Shown here one piece after another: positions 1-11,815 of a stretch of 64,000 bases of DNA. Position 1 is the stretch's first letter; each line of letters starts with the position of its first letter. The DNA is from Pyrrhosoma nymphula (Eukaryota > Arthropoda > Insecta > Odonata > Coenagrionidae): the NCBI GenBank assembly GCA_963573305.1, contig OY754339.1, positions 89,683,838 to 89,747,837 of the forward strand. The letters are read 5' to 3'. The translations under genes were made by a program, and so were the position numbers. A model generated the notes under the pieces. It saw nothing but the letters and a program-made list of their open reading frames with translations, made no database searches and was not told the origin of the DNA.

Positions 1-582
1 GGTTTCAGGACATGCAATAATAATGTCATTGTAAAGGTATATGTGAAGTTTATTCGCAAAAGAAAATAATAGGTCCGCTGAATGGGAAGCCGGATGTTTT
101 CGGGTTCGATAATCTGGCCGGCAGGGGATAATAAAAGCCGGATAATAAAAATGCAAATACCTACCATTTATTCACTATTCCACTCCAGAGTTTTGTCGCA
201 CGGCAGTAATTGATGAATGATCAAGGTGTAGACATTGAATCCAAATACTCAAATTGATTGCAACGTTTGAGAAACATAAGCTCTCACTACCAAAAAATTA
301 ACGCATACATTGCCATTGTATGCATCGACGGAATAGGTGTTTGCGTGATAGATTTATGGCAGTGGTGACAAAATGCACAAAGATGTATCATCTACGCAAT
401 GATTTGAAAATTTCACCCTGGCCCCAAAAGAACTACTGGTTGTATCTTTGGATGCAATCCTACGATTTATTACGATCACACAATCCATATTTATCGCATT
501 ATCAGGGAAAAACAAAGTTAAAAACCATTTCATATATTTAAAGAGCTTATCAAATTTTATACCAATACATTTTATGTATATT
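1..582. other. AT-rich non-coding stretch
   Basis: I see no recognisable gene or repeat here. Open frames are short and show no family motif. It ends at the target-site duplication of the SINE that follows. Confidence 0.5.
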
Positions 583-846
583 AAGCACCACGAGAGAGAG
601 CGTGGTGGCCTAGTGGGTAGAGCGCTTGGCTACTGATCGAAGGGTCCCGGGTTCAAATTCGGGTGAAGTCTTTGGACGCCCCCGAAAAAATAATCCTCGG
701 AGTGCGAGGTGGTCCAGGGAAAGGAACTGGCCCCCCATACCCTAAATGTAAGAAACTCACACGCCCGTGGCTTAGTCCAGGTTGAGCTCTATCCTCAACT
801 ATCCAAACCATCATTCGGGTTGAATCACTGATTGAAGCACCACGAG
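583..846 (+). mobile_element. tRNA-derived SINE (SINE-1), copy 1, with perfect 12-bp target-site duplication
   Basis: The head, from about 601, carries a box A-like TGGCCTAGTGGGTAGAGCG and a box B-like GGTTCAAATTC, the internal RNA polymerase III promoter elements of tRNA genes. It is not a functional tRNA because the ends do not form an acceptor stem. About 180 bp of non-tRNA body follow. The body includes a stretch on cccccgaaaaaataatcctc and the end pairs the motif atccaaaccatcattcgggt. The whole unit is bracketed by AAGCACCACGAG at 583-594 and 835-846, a perfect 12-bp direct repeat expected from LINE-assisted retroposition. A second copy in opposite orientation lies at 4891-5130. An intact duplication suggests a fairly recent insertion. 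Confidence 0.88.
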
Positions 847-907
847 CTGACACATTTCCGGGACACAGTTTGCTTTAAGCTATGATTCTTGGTATACACC
901 AAATACT

Positions 908-1069
908 GTGAAATTCGCCATGAAAAAATCATTTCACTTGACCGGAAGTCAAACACGGTTTACCCTGTTAGCTAGTTACACCAGTGTGTAGCCATGTGTG
1001 ACCGGAAATTAGGAGATCCGGGTTCGAATCCCGGCCAATCCAAATGATTCTTTTCATGGTGTATTTCAC
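908..1069 (+). mobile_element. tRNA-like element enclosed by inverted repeats (foldback-SINE), copy 1
   Basis: A tRNA-like core at about 985-1041 has a perfect box B (GGTTCGAATCC) inside a T-arm-like stem, with CCGG bases on either side that can pair. A box A-like stretch lies near TAGCCATGTGTGA. It is flanked by inverted repeats at 908-934 and 1042-1069, which pair over about 27 nt with a one-base indel and two or three mismatches. Similar units occur at 46419-46551 and 58921-59033. It does not close a normal acceptor stem, so it is a retroposon-like element and not a tRNA gene. Confidence 0.7.
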
Positions 1070-2635
1070 CCTCTTTGGTGTATATCTTCGCACCCGTGCG
1101 CGTTACTCCGCACCACATCACTTGTGCAATCGCAATAATTGATAAACTATGTTTATTGGGTCCAAAACTCACGGCTAATTGAAACGAAACATCTGTGAAA
1201 CGCCCAAATCTTACCAACTCGAAACGAAGTAGTCAAGAGATCACAATAGCAAGACGCACGGCCACATGGAAACTTCAACGAGCGTCTATCACGGAAGGTG
1301 CACTGCAGACCGCAGAGAATCCTGACGGAGGGATTTTCGGAGGGCGGGAAGAAGATCATTGGGAGGAATTTCATGGATGACTGGCGAAGAGGTCCCCGGA
1401 TACCTCAGCAAGAGAGTGAAAGAGAGACAAAAGAGAAAAAGTGACCGCAAAGACTGCTGGGAGGGATGTTCAAGGGGGAAGGCAAGTCTCGAGTACAAGG
1501 GGTGGTGTTCCTCAGAGCTGAGGGTATATCACATCGATTCTGGAGTGGAACGTGAAAAAGAAATTGTTCGCTCGACTCCGGCATTTGAGGAAGACGGCGC
1601 AAACGAATAGTCTTGTCTCTCTCTCTTGCTTTTTTTTACACACATCTCTTCGACACTTCCTTTTTCGATCTCTGGACATCCTCACGAGGTCGTTCGTGCG
1701 AATCCAAAACAGTTTCACGTGGAAGGGTATAAACCGACTGGTCAACGAACCTTTGGACCTCCGGATCTCTTACCTCGGTTCATATTGTTTCTGCACGATT
1801 TTGAGTTTCCACGATCCTAAGGCCCAAAGACTTCAAAAACGCATGGAAGTGTTTGGCACTTGTGAAATATTTTCCGTCCGTCAGTGAAAACTACGATGCT
1901 GTTCTTCCCCACATACTTAGCAATCAATGTCGACGTAATTTGATGGAAGAGAGAAATTAAAAAGCTTAAAATCATTGAAGGTTTAAATTTTTAAGCATAT
2001 GAGAAAAAATAGCGAAGTATCATACTTTAAGTTTACTTCAATGCATTACGGAAAAAATAAGAAATTTTTCTAATTGAACTTTTGTTAAAAAATTAGCTTG
2101 TTAACAAGCTTTAACTCCCTTTGGTAGGGGTCATGAATACTTCAGTGGCAATCAATCTGATTAAGACATGTATAACATAACTGTATTCTGTGGTATGCAT
2201 TTTATTTATTTCCATACAAAATTCACAGCACTGCAAAAAACCGCCAGGTCACACTAAAAACATCGTCACCGTATTTTTGTGCGTGTATCTCACTCCGAGT
2301 TGAGAGAGTCATTCAATTTTATAATGCTATAGTGGAAGCTATACGTGGCCACATGTAATTAATTTTGATTTTAGTTCCATTCGTCAAGAGACCTTCCAAA
2401 CAATTAAAGGACAAGCGTGTGGTCAGCACTCAGAAAGCTCCCGAACCGATTTCTAAGGCTGCGTTTTACTTTGCCAAGCAGTTTCTCCTGGCTCAAGAAA
2501 TATTACAATGCTCGATTTAGCCACAGTCCGAAATCGTGAGTGGCTTGGTCCCCAGCCGTTCCCACAGACGAAAACAACAGCTTTCGACAGACGCGAAATC
2601 AAGTTTCTCACACCTTTCTCCCGATATATCTCCTC
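1070..2635. other. Non-coding stretch
   Basis: No gene is recognised. The part from 1190 to 1850 is more GC-rich and has overlapping open frames on both strands with no family motif, which argues for chance openness. From 1860 it becomes AT-rich. Confidence 0.45.
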
Positions 2636-2960
2636 GTTTCACTCCTATTCGTTCCCCCGCACTCCCAAATCCCCACTCTCATTTCCACGCTCTTATAAAA
2701 CCTTTCCTATCTCTCTCTCTCCTTCGTTCTTCCCTTTCTCTTTCCTGCACTTCTTCTCATCCGTCCTCCGACGCCTCGAATTTCTTATCAACCGCAGAGA
2801 GGAGCTGTGGAAACAATCCCTCTCCCAATGAAGGAATCCCTTCCGTCTCCAAACTCTCCCCCTTTCCTCCTTATTCCTCTCATCCCCCTCCTCTGCCTCC
2901 CTCTCTCTCTCTCTCTCCCTCACCATCCCCACTTCCGGCTAGACGACCCCCTTTCCCATT
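2636..2960. repeat. Polypyrimidine (CT-rich) tract
   Basis: The plus strand is dominated by C and T with many TCTCTC runs (2711-2722 and 2898-2915 are clearest). Overlapping Ser/Pro/Leu-rich open frames here come from the composition. Such tracts can form triplex DNA or bind GAGA-type factors, but nothing here proves a role. Confidence 0.7.
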
Positions 2961-3094
2961 CAAATCCCCCGAACCCCGTTCCATGGGACACGCTCCCCGA
3001 AAATAAGTTGGGGAGACTCCACTGTGGGTTGAAAGTTTCAACTTGAAACTTACGACAAATATTTGGTATCGTTTTTATATTAGACTTGTTGAAT

Positions 3095-3560
3095 TACCCG
3101 GCGTTGCTCGGGATCATACTTTACAACTCATCTCATAAGAGGAAAATCGATTGAAAAAATGAGAATCGTCATTCTTTCGGGTGTGTGATAAAATACATTT
3201 TAACTCTCTTTCTTGAGTGAAAGTAGTTTTAAAAAGGAAAAAAAATACGTCACAGCAAAAAATCCAATGCTTAGCATTCCTAATAATTTTTACTTAGGAA
3301 AATGAATGTTAAATGCGTTAAAGACCAACATATAGTTGAGAAGGATATATGCTATTGTTGATTTCAGAGAAAAATGTGTGTTTTTGCAGCTAAAACGTGA
3401 TTTTTAGGCAAATACGTATCGGAAAAGATAACTGATTGAAAGAATTATAAACTTCGTTCTTTCAAGCAATTGATAAAATAATTCCAATCCTCTATATTTA
3501 GCGGAAGTAGTTTAAAAAAAGCAAAAAATTAAACTGTGAAAAATAAATGGCTTAAGTTTT
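3095..3560. repeat. Interspersed repeat with CCCGGCGTTGCTCGGG hairpin and an internal diverged duplication
   Basis: ACCCGGCGTTGCTCGGG at about 3098-3114 can fold into a small GC hairpin. From memory, very similar motifs recur in insect interspersed repeats, but the class is not assigned. Downstream, a block at about 3136-3245 (ending GAAAGTAGTTTTAAAAA) is echoed at about 3420-3525 (ending GGAAGTAGTTTAAAAAA), both containing ATTGA, CTTTC and GATAAAATA in the same order. A terminal hairpin can occur in Helitrons, but I cannot show the TC/CTRR ends. Confidence 0.45.
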
Positions 3561-3689
3561 CTTTTAGAACGTCACCTTTTCACAAAGCATCGTCTGACTA
3601 GATTCAATTCATACTTCATTTCGGATGAATCAATTGAAAGGGAGATATAGCTCATTTGTACAGATTACCGTAGACGCGAGTGGACTTTC

Positions 3690-4170
3690 GTAACGGAGCT
3701 CAAAGGCTCTCAATCACCGAAATTTCTTCAGCTGAGTCGAAAGACGCCCGCGCCTCCTCCTCCTTCTGCTGAGCCTTATCTCCTCTTCCTCAACTCCCCC
3801 GCAGCCTCTCGGGTCGATAGAGATAAGGACGCGGAACGCTGGGAGAGTAAGGTTGAGGGCGACATCCAAGGGAAGGCAGTGAGGAAGTTCGATTGTGGCC
3901 ACGAGTAGAGAGGGGGGTGTGAATGTTGTATTTTTATGGGAGGCGCGAGGAGGGGTTAGGGGGGCGGAGGAGATTTGGAAGAGGACTTCGCCCCCACTCC
4001 CGAAAACGGAGCGGATGTGTGTACTCGGTCGTCGGCTTCCCGAAGTAAGGGATGGAGACGGGCCACGCCGAAGAGGCGAAGAAGGAAGGAAGGCTGGCGG
4101 GAGCAAGCGAAAGTTTAATAACTGTGACTGGTCCGGAAGGCGCCGGATTCCCTGGCGTTGAGTCGTGGGG
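3690..4170. other. GC-rich, purine/pyrimidine-asymmetric island
   Basis: CpG-containing, GC-rich island in an AT-rich setting. It is C+T rich at 3740-3810 and G+A rich at 3900-4110. Long open frames exist on both strands but are rich in Arg, Gly and Pro with no recognisable domain or good splice framing. It could be a regulatory island or an old exon; I see no proof of either. Confidence 0.4.
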
Positions 4171-4279
4171 CAGTGTAGTCCCGTCAGCTCGGAACTGAGG
4201 ATTACGTGGAAAATAACTCGAGGCAATTGAAAGCGTTTCTAGAGAAAATGGACAACGCGCAATCGGGCGTTTGGATTGA

Positions 4280-4480
4280 ATGACTATTATGAATTGATTT
4301 ATTTATTTATTATTCACGTCCAAAAACAGCTCAAGGCCAATTACAATGGACAAGTAACAACTTTAATCCAATACAAATAAACAAATAATCATATAAGAAA
4401 TAACAGCATAAATAAATTTATAGCAAAGTAGCATTTAACACTAAACAAAATAGAACCAAACAGACAGGGAGCGAAAGACG
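4280..4480 (-). mobile_element. LINE-like 3' tail (minus strand)
   Basis: Read on the minus strand, the stretch ends with GAGCTGTTTTTGGACGTG followed by AATAATAAATAAATAAAT, the usual look of a CR1/jockey-type LINE 3' end with an A-rich tail. The upstream 150 bp are AT-rich like a 3' UTR. No reverse transcriptase residues are visible, so this is a short 5'-truncated copy at best. The GAGCTGTTTTTGG word is shared with the tail of the SINE at 54530-54722. Confidence 0.45.
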
Positions 4481-4890
4481 AGAGCAGATCTAGGATGAGG
4501 GAGGATTGCGTTAGATACGGAATGAATGGAATGGATCGAATTCAGGGACTCTTTTCTTCGTAGCATTGCACGTAGATCTGTAGATAAAATACAGTTTGGA
4601 GACAGAAAGCTCTCAATTCCATCAATAAAAAAGGAGAACTACAGTACTTTAAAAGCAACGTTTCGGCTACATAGAGTTTATAGCGTAATTGGCAAGACCA
4701 AAACATCAACAGTGACGCAATGAAGTATTTTAAATGGCTTGGTCCCGAATAATTGTGAGGAACTTTTTTTCATTATTAAAAGCAACGTTTGCATTATCGA
4801 CTATAAGATCTCGGAAAGGGACGAGAAAGTCGAATGATTTACTGACTGTTGAAAAACTTTATAATTATTCTTATTCTCTCTCACTCACTC

Positions 4891-5130
4891 AGTGATTCAA
4901 CCCGAAGGATGGTTTGGATAGTTGAGGGTAGTAGAGCTCACCCCGGACTAAGCCACCGGCGTGAGAATGTAACACATTCAGGGTAGGGGGGCCAGTTCCT
5001 TTCCCTGGGCCACCTCGCACTCCGATGACATTTTTTTTGTTCGGGGGCGTCCAAAGGATTCACCCGGATTTGAACCTGGGACCCTTCGATCAGTATCCAA
5101 GCGATCTACCCACTAGGCCACCACGCCCCC
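4891..5130 (-). mobile_element. tRNA-derived SINE (SINE-1), copy 2
   Basis: Reverse-complement copy of the element at 583-846: the tRNA-like head lies at 5060-5130 (box B complement as GATTTGAACC, box A complement as CTACCCACTAGGCCACCA) and the body runs leftward to AGTGATTCAACCCGAAGGAT. Agreement with copy 1 is high, with scattered substitutions and small indels such as a longer T run near 5030-5039. I could not find clear target-site duplications, so it may be older than copy 1. Confidence 0.85.
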
Positions 5131-5133
5131 TGT

Positions 5134-7330
5134 GATATTATTATTCTAATTAATAGTCAATTAAACTTCAAAAGAGAATAAATTGATTTAGGAGCTTAGT
5201 TAATCAAAACTTGCAAACATATAAAAGTTATCTCTGGATAAAGACAGAGGAATATGGACATCAAGCAAATCAAAATTAGTTCATTTAGTTGAGAGCTTGG
5301 TCTTGTTTTTTTATTTGTCAGTCTGAATAAGGGACGCAGATATACTCAAACTTCCGTTTGATATATTATACCATATATTATTCCTTTATTAGTCAGAAGG
5401 ATCTCAGAAACGATATCGTATATGCTGCGTGCCGAGGAAATAAGAAATGCCACTTAGAGGTTGGTAAAGAAATTATAAGGATGTAAATTGCTTGGTAGTC
5501 TATTTCATGGAACTCTAAGAAGATTAAACTGAGAAAATATGGCGCAGTTTCAAATTTAATCATTACCATCTCTTACAATGTGAAAACAAAGCGTTATTCA
5601 AGTGGGAAAACCATATTGCTGAAACGCAGAACTTTCTTTTTTGACCGCGTCCAGAGTATTCTTTCGTGACCATGCCTAACGTAGCTCAGGTGAAGTCCCG
5701 CGGCAAAAGTCTATTCGACAAGTAGGAAATCACCTACTCTCTACTGATTCGGCACATTCAAGCAACGCTCACCTTTTCCTATGAGCAAAGCGCTCTAGGG
5801 GAATAAGTAATGAACTTGGGGGCGGAGGAGATGAAGAGGTTGCGAAATGTTTCTGATGAGCCACGCAATGCATGAGAAGCGCTCCTTTCCTAGAACCAAG
5901 GTCTCAGGAGTAACGGACTTTCCGGTAAAAAGGAATTGACACCACAATTTCAATACGTGAGATGGTCAGAAGTGCCAAGGAACGTGATATTTAAGAAAAT
6001 TTCATTCTGATGAAAGCCACCATAGCATCAGGAATCGGTTCATAATATCCTTAAGTTACATCTTCAACTGTGTACCATAGAATCTACACAACGAATTATC
6101 GATTGAACAGTTAATATTGGAAACACAACCGCAAAAGAGTAAGCTTCTCCATGTAGCATTTTCTAAATTAATCTTCAATCGCAATATAAAATTATATTTG
6201 TATAAAAGAATGAGGCATTTATTTAATGGCCGTAAAAAAACAGGTGTCGTCAATCCACATAACCCTGGTTCTCGGCCTCTGATTTTCAAATACAATAACT
6301 ATTCTCGAGGCATGCTAGTGCACCCACGGTATCATAAAACCACAGAAATATACGTTGCCAAGCACAAAGTGTTATAAAACAAATAAACACGGTTTCACCG
6401 CTAACTATAATGTGAAATGGCCATAATCAGGAACCAATTAGGCCCAAAAAAATGTATTAATTGCTTTCTGAGTCAGTTTTGGGAAGCTATTTACCTATTT
6501 CTCAGCAATCACTCTCTTTTTCTTCCACGGCATGATAATTTTTATGGTGGCAAACATTAGTTTTAGTTGCTTCAATAGCTGAAGGTGCATCACACCGCCT
6601 ACCTTTGGACGTCATTTTTTTAGGCAAACCGTATTGCAAAGCTGGCCACCGCAGTGGTCTTCTCATAATTTTAAGCAACGCAAGTACGTGCACGAGCTTA
6701 AATGGAGACGTCAGCCATGCTGTTCACAGTTACTAAGCTACTATTCACCTAGTTAAATATGGACACCGTTCAAGTTCATCAAACAGCTCATTAACGGAAA
6801 AAACCGAATAGATAACCGATAGACAACCGATTGATATAGACAGACAACCGATAGATAGAAGAAGAAACTGTAGAGATGACAGATGATGGTTGTTTTAAAG
6901 AGTTCAACGTTCTACCGGTTGAAAAGTTATTGCAGTATATTCTAATCACTGAAAATTATTTCAGTGATGAATACAAAAAGAAAAGAGTACTATGAAATTA
7001 CTGAACTTAGAAAAGTTAATAAACATGAATTTCCAAGATATTATACTCACAGGGGTTGCAGCCTATTAAGTGCTAATGTTCCAAAACTGTTCAACAATAT
7101 GAGTGATGACTTAAAAATATGGAATCTATAAGGGAAGTTAAGAAATAGAAAACGGAATGGCTGTTATGCAAGTAAAATATGTTGCTAGTGATAAATAAAA
7201 ATATTGATGATAAATTATAAAAGGCACCTACTGATAAGACACGATTGGCTTAGCAGGACCATATCGTTTTAAAATTTAAAAATTACATAAATAGGGTGCA
7301 AAATAAAAAAAGACAACCGATAGCCTCGCA
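5134..7330. other. AT-rich non-coding stretch
   Basis: No gene or repeat family recognised. The small open frames near 6056-6377 and 6502-6693 lie in AT-rich sequence and show no motif. A locally repetitive set of CAACCGATAGA words occurs at 6810-6860. Confidence 0.45.
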
Positions 7331-7339
7331 ATTAGCATC

Positions 7340-7860
7340 TCTAAAGACTCCACCCGCTTATAGCGTATTCCGCAAGGCCGTTGGGTGTGGAAGTGATGTT
7401 GGTGCCAAGAGCTTCGGTGTTATTATGCCGGCCCGGAATGAGGACGGCGGCATCTGCTCTGGGTGTCCTCTCAACTGGACCACCAGGGAGCGATGCATGA
7501 CGAGGCGATACCTGGTCGCCAAGGGCATCTTCCGTCGAATGCACCGCGAGCGATCGTCTCGCTTTTAAAGGACGGGGAGAGGATGGATGACTCAAAGGGG
7601 TGGGAATGACGAGGAGATCAGAGTTGAGGAAGGAATAGGGGGGGGGGGGTGGGAGGGTGGGAGGGTACGGGGGGGTTGAAGGCATCCCTTGCAGGGTGTC
7701 GCTTGACAGTTGTGGGTGAGATGAAGGGTTGGGGACGGGGAAAGGGGAAGGGAAGGAATGGAACAGAGAGGGAATGGAAGACCACAGTGTCTCGGCTCGG
7801 GTAGAAGGAGTGGTTCATGGAGGAGGGTGAGAGGGTGTAATTATCCGAAGATCTCGGGTA
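7340..7860. other. GC-rich island containing a dense G-run cluster
   Basis: GC-rich island with CpGs at 7360-7560, then purine-rich sequence. Positions 7638-7675 hold at least five runs of three or more G separated by one to three bases, a textbook G-quadruplex-forming pattern on the plus strand. The overlapping open frames are Pro/Arg-rich on both strands and are not credible proteins. Confidence 0.6.
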
Positions 7861-7869
7861 TGCGGAGGA

Positions 7870-10800
7870 ATCATGACCGCACCACCGTTGTTACTGGAAA
7901 CTGCGGAGAACGAGCAAAAATTCCCACTGCACCCAAAGTAACACCATTGGTGGTCATCAATCCGAAGATTTAATTGCAGCCTCTCTTCGAGTCACTTTCT
8001 TGAAAAAACCCTTTATCCATATTTCCTAATGTTGTTGTCTATCATGGTTTTACTGACGCTGTTAAAAACTGTTAAAACACTTTCTATTGCAAGTTGGGCC
8101 CCATGTCAGATGAAAATAATATAGTTTTCTACAATGCTACAAGCATAGTAACGATTCTTTTGTCAATATTTAAGCAGTATACTTAAGACACTCTTCTTTC
8201 TCCTTTCTTATAATATTACCGTAAAAATGGAAGCTGAAAAAGTTATTATTACAAAAAATTACAATAAAAGTTACATGCATTCAGGTGGAATTAAAGTTGC
8301 GAGAACGCCATTCCATTCAGTTTTCCTCGAGCCTATATGTGATTGAACAGTTCTATCAACCGCGACAAAGCAAAGTAAAACCATCTGGTGCTCTTCATAT
8401 TTCTGTCAACCGCAGTCGTCAGAAGGAAAGAGCTTAAGTGGCAAATGCAAAAGCACTAATTGGTTCTCGTCGATTCATTCGCATTGCCCCTGGAAAATAG
8501 ATGCACCTCGAGAACATTTATTATTCTTGCAAACTATGACAAGCTGAATTAAATACCACAAATTTCATTTTGCCGTTGAAAACTAATATAAAACAAACTG
8601 ATTTTAATTTACTAAAATTGACTGAAACTTATGACTGTTATTCTGTAATTTTAGAACATTTAGTGATGTCATCCGTTCGTTAATGACTTACAATCTATAT
8701 ATATGCGAAACATTATGTACATTTCATGTGCTAGATTGCACCCTTGTCATCATATGGCCGCATGGAAAATAAATTTTCGACCCAAGTGTCAACCACGGTC
8801 CTCGTTGGCGAAGATACGGTATCTCAGTGACCGAGAAGAATGCTTGGCTGTATGCAGCAATTAGCAGGAGTGAGCCCTCTCAAGATATAATCTGTATTTT
8901 CACATCGTCGGGCAACTTCCTCTCAGCTCGGGAGTCATTATGATGCCGTTCGAGGATTACGGCATAACTCGGTTAGTAGTTCAGGTCCCGAAAAATTCGA
9001 TAATAAGACCGACCGGCGGAGAATATTGCGTGACGGCAAACCTTGGCGAGAACAAGTTCGGGACGAGACCCTTCCATTTGGTGCCTTCCTCTCCGACCGT
9101 CTACCATCATCTTGCTTCAGGGTCAAAATCACTATTTTTAAATAGCACATTAGGAAGAGCTTTTCCATCAATTTAGCGGGATGTGGCGCTGTAACTTTTG
9201 AGCTATCCAGAAACAAACAAAAATATTTTGGACATGATCGGAATTTTTTTTTTCAGAACAAAAACAATAAAAACCGCTGTTAGAAAAAGGGCTGAATTTC
9301 GGTGGGTTTTTAAACTTTTGTTATAATATCCGGAGTGTATATTTTTGTAGCCCAACTGAACAAGGTCTTATAAATCTTTATTTGTTCTAGGTAATTTGAA
9401 AGTTGATCTCGACTTTGGACGTTATGTAAATACTTATACGCCAGTGCCTCTTCCGAGGCTTTCACTAGTATTCCATTACTGGAATGATTAACCACGGCGT
9501 AAATACTTATGAGCAGAAATACGTAAATGGTGCAGTAGCATAATGAATATAATATGACGCATGCCTAAGAATAATTTTCCGCAAAACCATCCCAACCAAA
9601 ACCACGGCTTACTCCTAACGAAAAGTTTTGGTATTAAAAATTCAAAAGTCGTTCCCACTGTGCTGTTTATTACTCAGCGCTATATTTCGTCATTCACTAA
9701 ACTCTGGAAAGCCTTCCTGAAACACACCATTATCAGCGCTCAACAAATTTCATCCGGAGACGATGGGTGTGGATTGGAAGACCGCAAACGAACGTTTGAT
9801 TTACGGGCCAAATTTATAGCGGAGAGGCATTAACGCCTGTGCGCCACGCGCAAGGGGGTCCTAAATAATATGGCAAGGTCCGTGATTTCTTTCTATCCAT
9901 ACCTTAAGCGAGACACTGCCATATTTGGAAAGGGGAGAAAAGAGACGCTGCGCTTCCTACGCGGAATGACTCCATCGTCAAAACGCTCTCAAATAGGTTC
10001 CCCTCCGCTTCCCACTCCCAATAGAGTTGAAAAATTAGCCACGATCCTTTCTTTAGGATTATGCGGCTACATGGGACGGCATCCGCTTCGATAGGCTTTG
10101 TTGCCGCCGCATGAGGCCTAAGACCACACCTAAGAACCACACTCAAAGAACACTGTGGTCGTAGATAGTTTTCCACATCAAAATACTCCCACGGAATAAG
10201 TGATTTTGAAGTATTTATAGTCTTTTCATCCCAATTTTTCCACCTTCGAGCGAAAATGCCAACGAATTAGAATGAGGCATTCGGAATGAGGGGCTGGTAT
10301 CTTTTCGCAAGGGGTGGAGGAGGACAACAGTACAAGAACGTCGTCACTAAAGTGGTCATTCCAGGGTCAACTCTCATTTACATTTTGACGCTTATCGCAA
10401 GCAATAGCAGTGCGGTACAAGCAAAGGAGAGTGTTCCATCTTACTCGTAGGCGGTGTTGATTCAAAGGCAAGAGTCAGGTTTGCGACGACCCACCGCAGC
10501 GCGCATACCGCATACTTAGGTATCTCTTACAACAAAAGGGGATGACAGACAAATTAAATTAGACACTATAATTCACAGTCACTCCTCCATTGAGGACAAA
10601 AGACTCCTCAGGATCCGAATACGACGTGAAGCTTCGTGGGTTCTGTTTGATTTTTTTCTTTCGCGGACAGATCATGAATCCAGTGTCGCTTGGGGCATTG
10701 AAAACGTGAAGGCAGGCAGAAGACCACCTGATGATTCATGGGTATATTCCGCCCATGCGGTGCTTAGAAAGTTTAAAAGCGAGTGGGAACAAATGGTCCC

Positions 10801-11740
10801 AGTGAAACTTACTCGCTACTGCTTCACAATAATATATGACTCGTCTCAAAGATTATTCATCTGAAAGTGAATTCCTGGTCTTGCACAAAATCAATAAATC
10901 TAAAAGGATAAATAAAAAGCATAATAAACGACCAATTCTTTTAGAAATTTCACAGATTTAATAAAATAATTAATTCTGCGACAATCGCGGAAATTGGACC
11001 GATTAAGGATTTTTACTCATGGGTCTGACCAAAGTAGGAAAGTGTTAAACCAATTCCGTAGTGAGCAATTAGTTTTTTGATGCCCCTCTTTATATGAACA
11101 AGGGTTTGCCATTGTTTTTTATTTCTCAAAACTCCTAAATATCAAGTTAAGCAACGCTTTGTTATCCACGTTGAGTCATAACCTGTCATCTCTTATTAAT
11201 AAACTTTTAATTGCGAATATGGATGCAAACAATGTTTCTGTGAAATGATACAATTTAATTTTAACCAACCAAACCAACTTAACCAACCAAAGTATGAAAA
11301 ATTTTCAGTTTATCTGGCACAAGAGTATAATAATATTGAAAAGAAAACACTGAATAGAATTCATATATCATCCATCGTAAAGAGACGACGTGAAAAAAAA
11401 TTCGTATTCGATAAACCGTAACTGCACGAGGATGATTTTTTAAAAAGATATCAAATGAAGCCCCATCGCCGATAGAATGCTTGCGAGCACTTTCAACACA
11501 TTCAACATATCACAATCCGCGACGTAATGATACTTAGAATGAGCGGTATCGTTTCTCTGATTCATCTCAACGAGACATCATGACGTTCAGCAGCCGGGCG
11601 GCCTTGCCTATCGGCTCGTTCTCAATAAGAAGTCTGAGAGGAAGAGGGAAAGAGCTTTCCACAGGAATGATAAGTCATAGAGAAAGAGTGGTTCCGCACA
11701 ATTAAAATCACTGCGACTGAGTTACATGCGGGGGAAGGGA
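7870..11740. other. Non-coding stretch, mostly AT-rich
   Basis: Nothing supported as a gene. An AACC/AACCA-rich microsatellite-like patch lies at about 11264-11291. Open frames near 8938-9216 and 9561-10176 have no recognisable motif and overlap on both strands. Confidence 0.45.
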
Positions 11741-11744
11741 GGAA

Positions 11745-11815
11745 ATAAAACCTCTTCTTTCTTTCTTTCCTTCCTTCCCGTCTCCCCCCCCCTTCCAACC
11801 TCCCCCGCTTTTTTC
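11745..11815. repeat. Short CT-rich tract
   Basis: Low-complexity C/T run (TTTCTTTCCTTCC, then a run of eight C). It produces Ser/Pro/Leu-rich open frames that are not genes. Confidence 0.6.

Noticed and set aside
601..672. Possible functional tRNA gene
   Set aside because: Has box A and box B but the ends do not form a 7-bp acceptor stem, and a second copy with the same non-tRNA body exists at 4891-5130; it is a SINE.
3714..4226. 170-codon minus-strand frame
   Set aside because: Open on both strands in a purine/pyrimidine-biased island; no domain or splice context.
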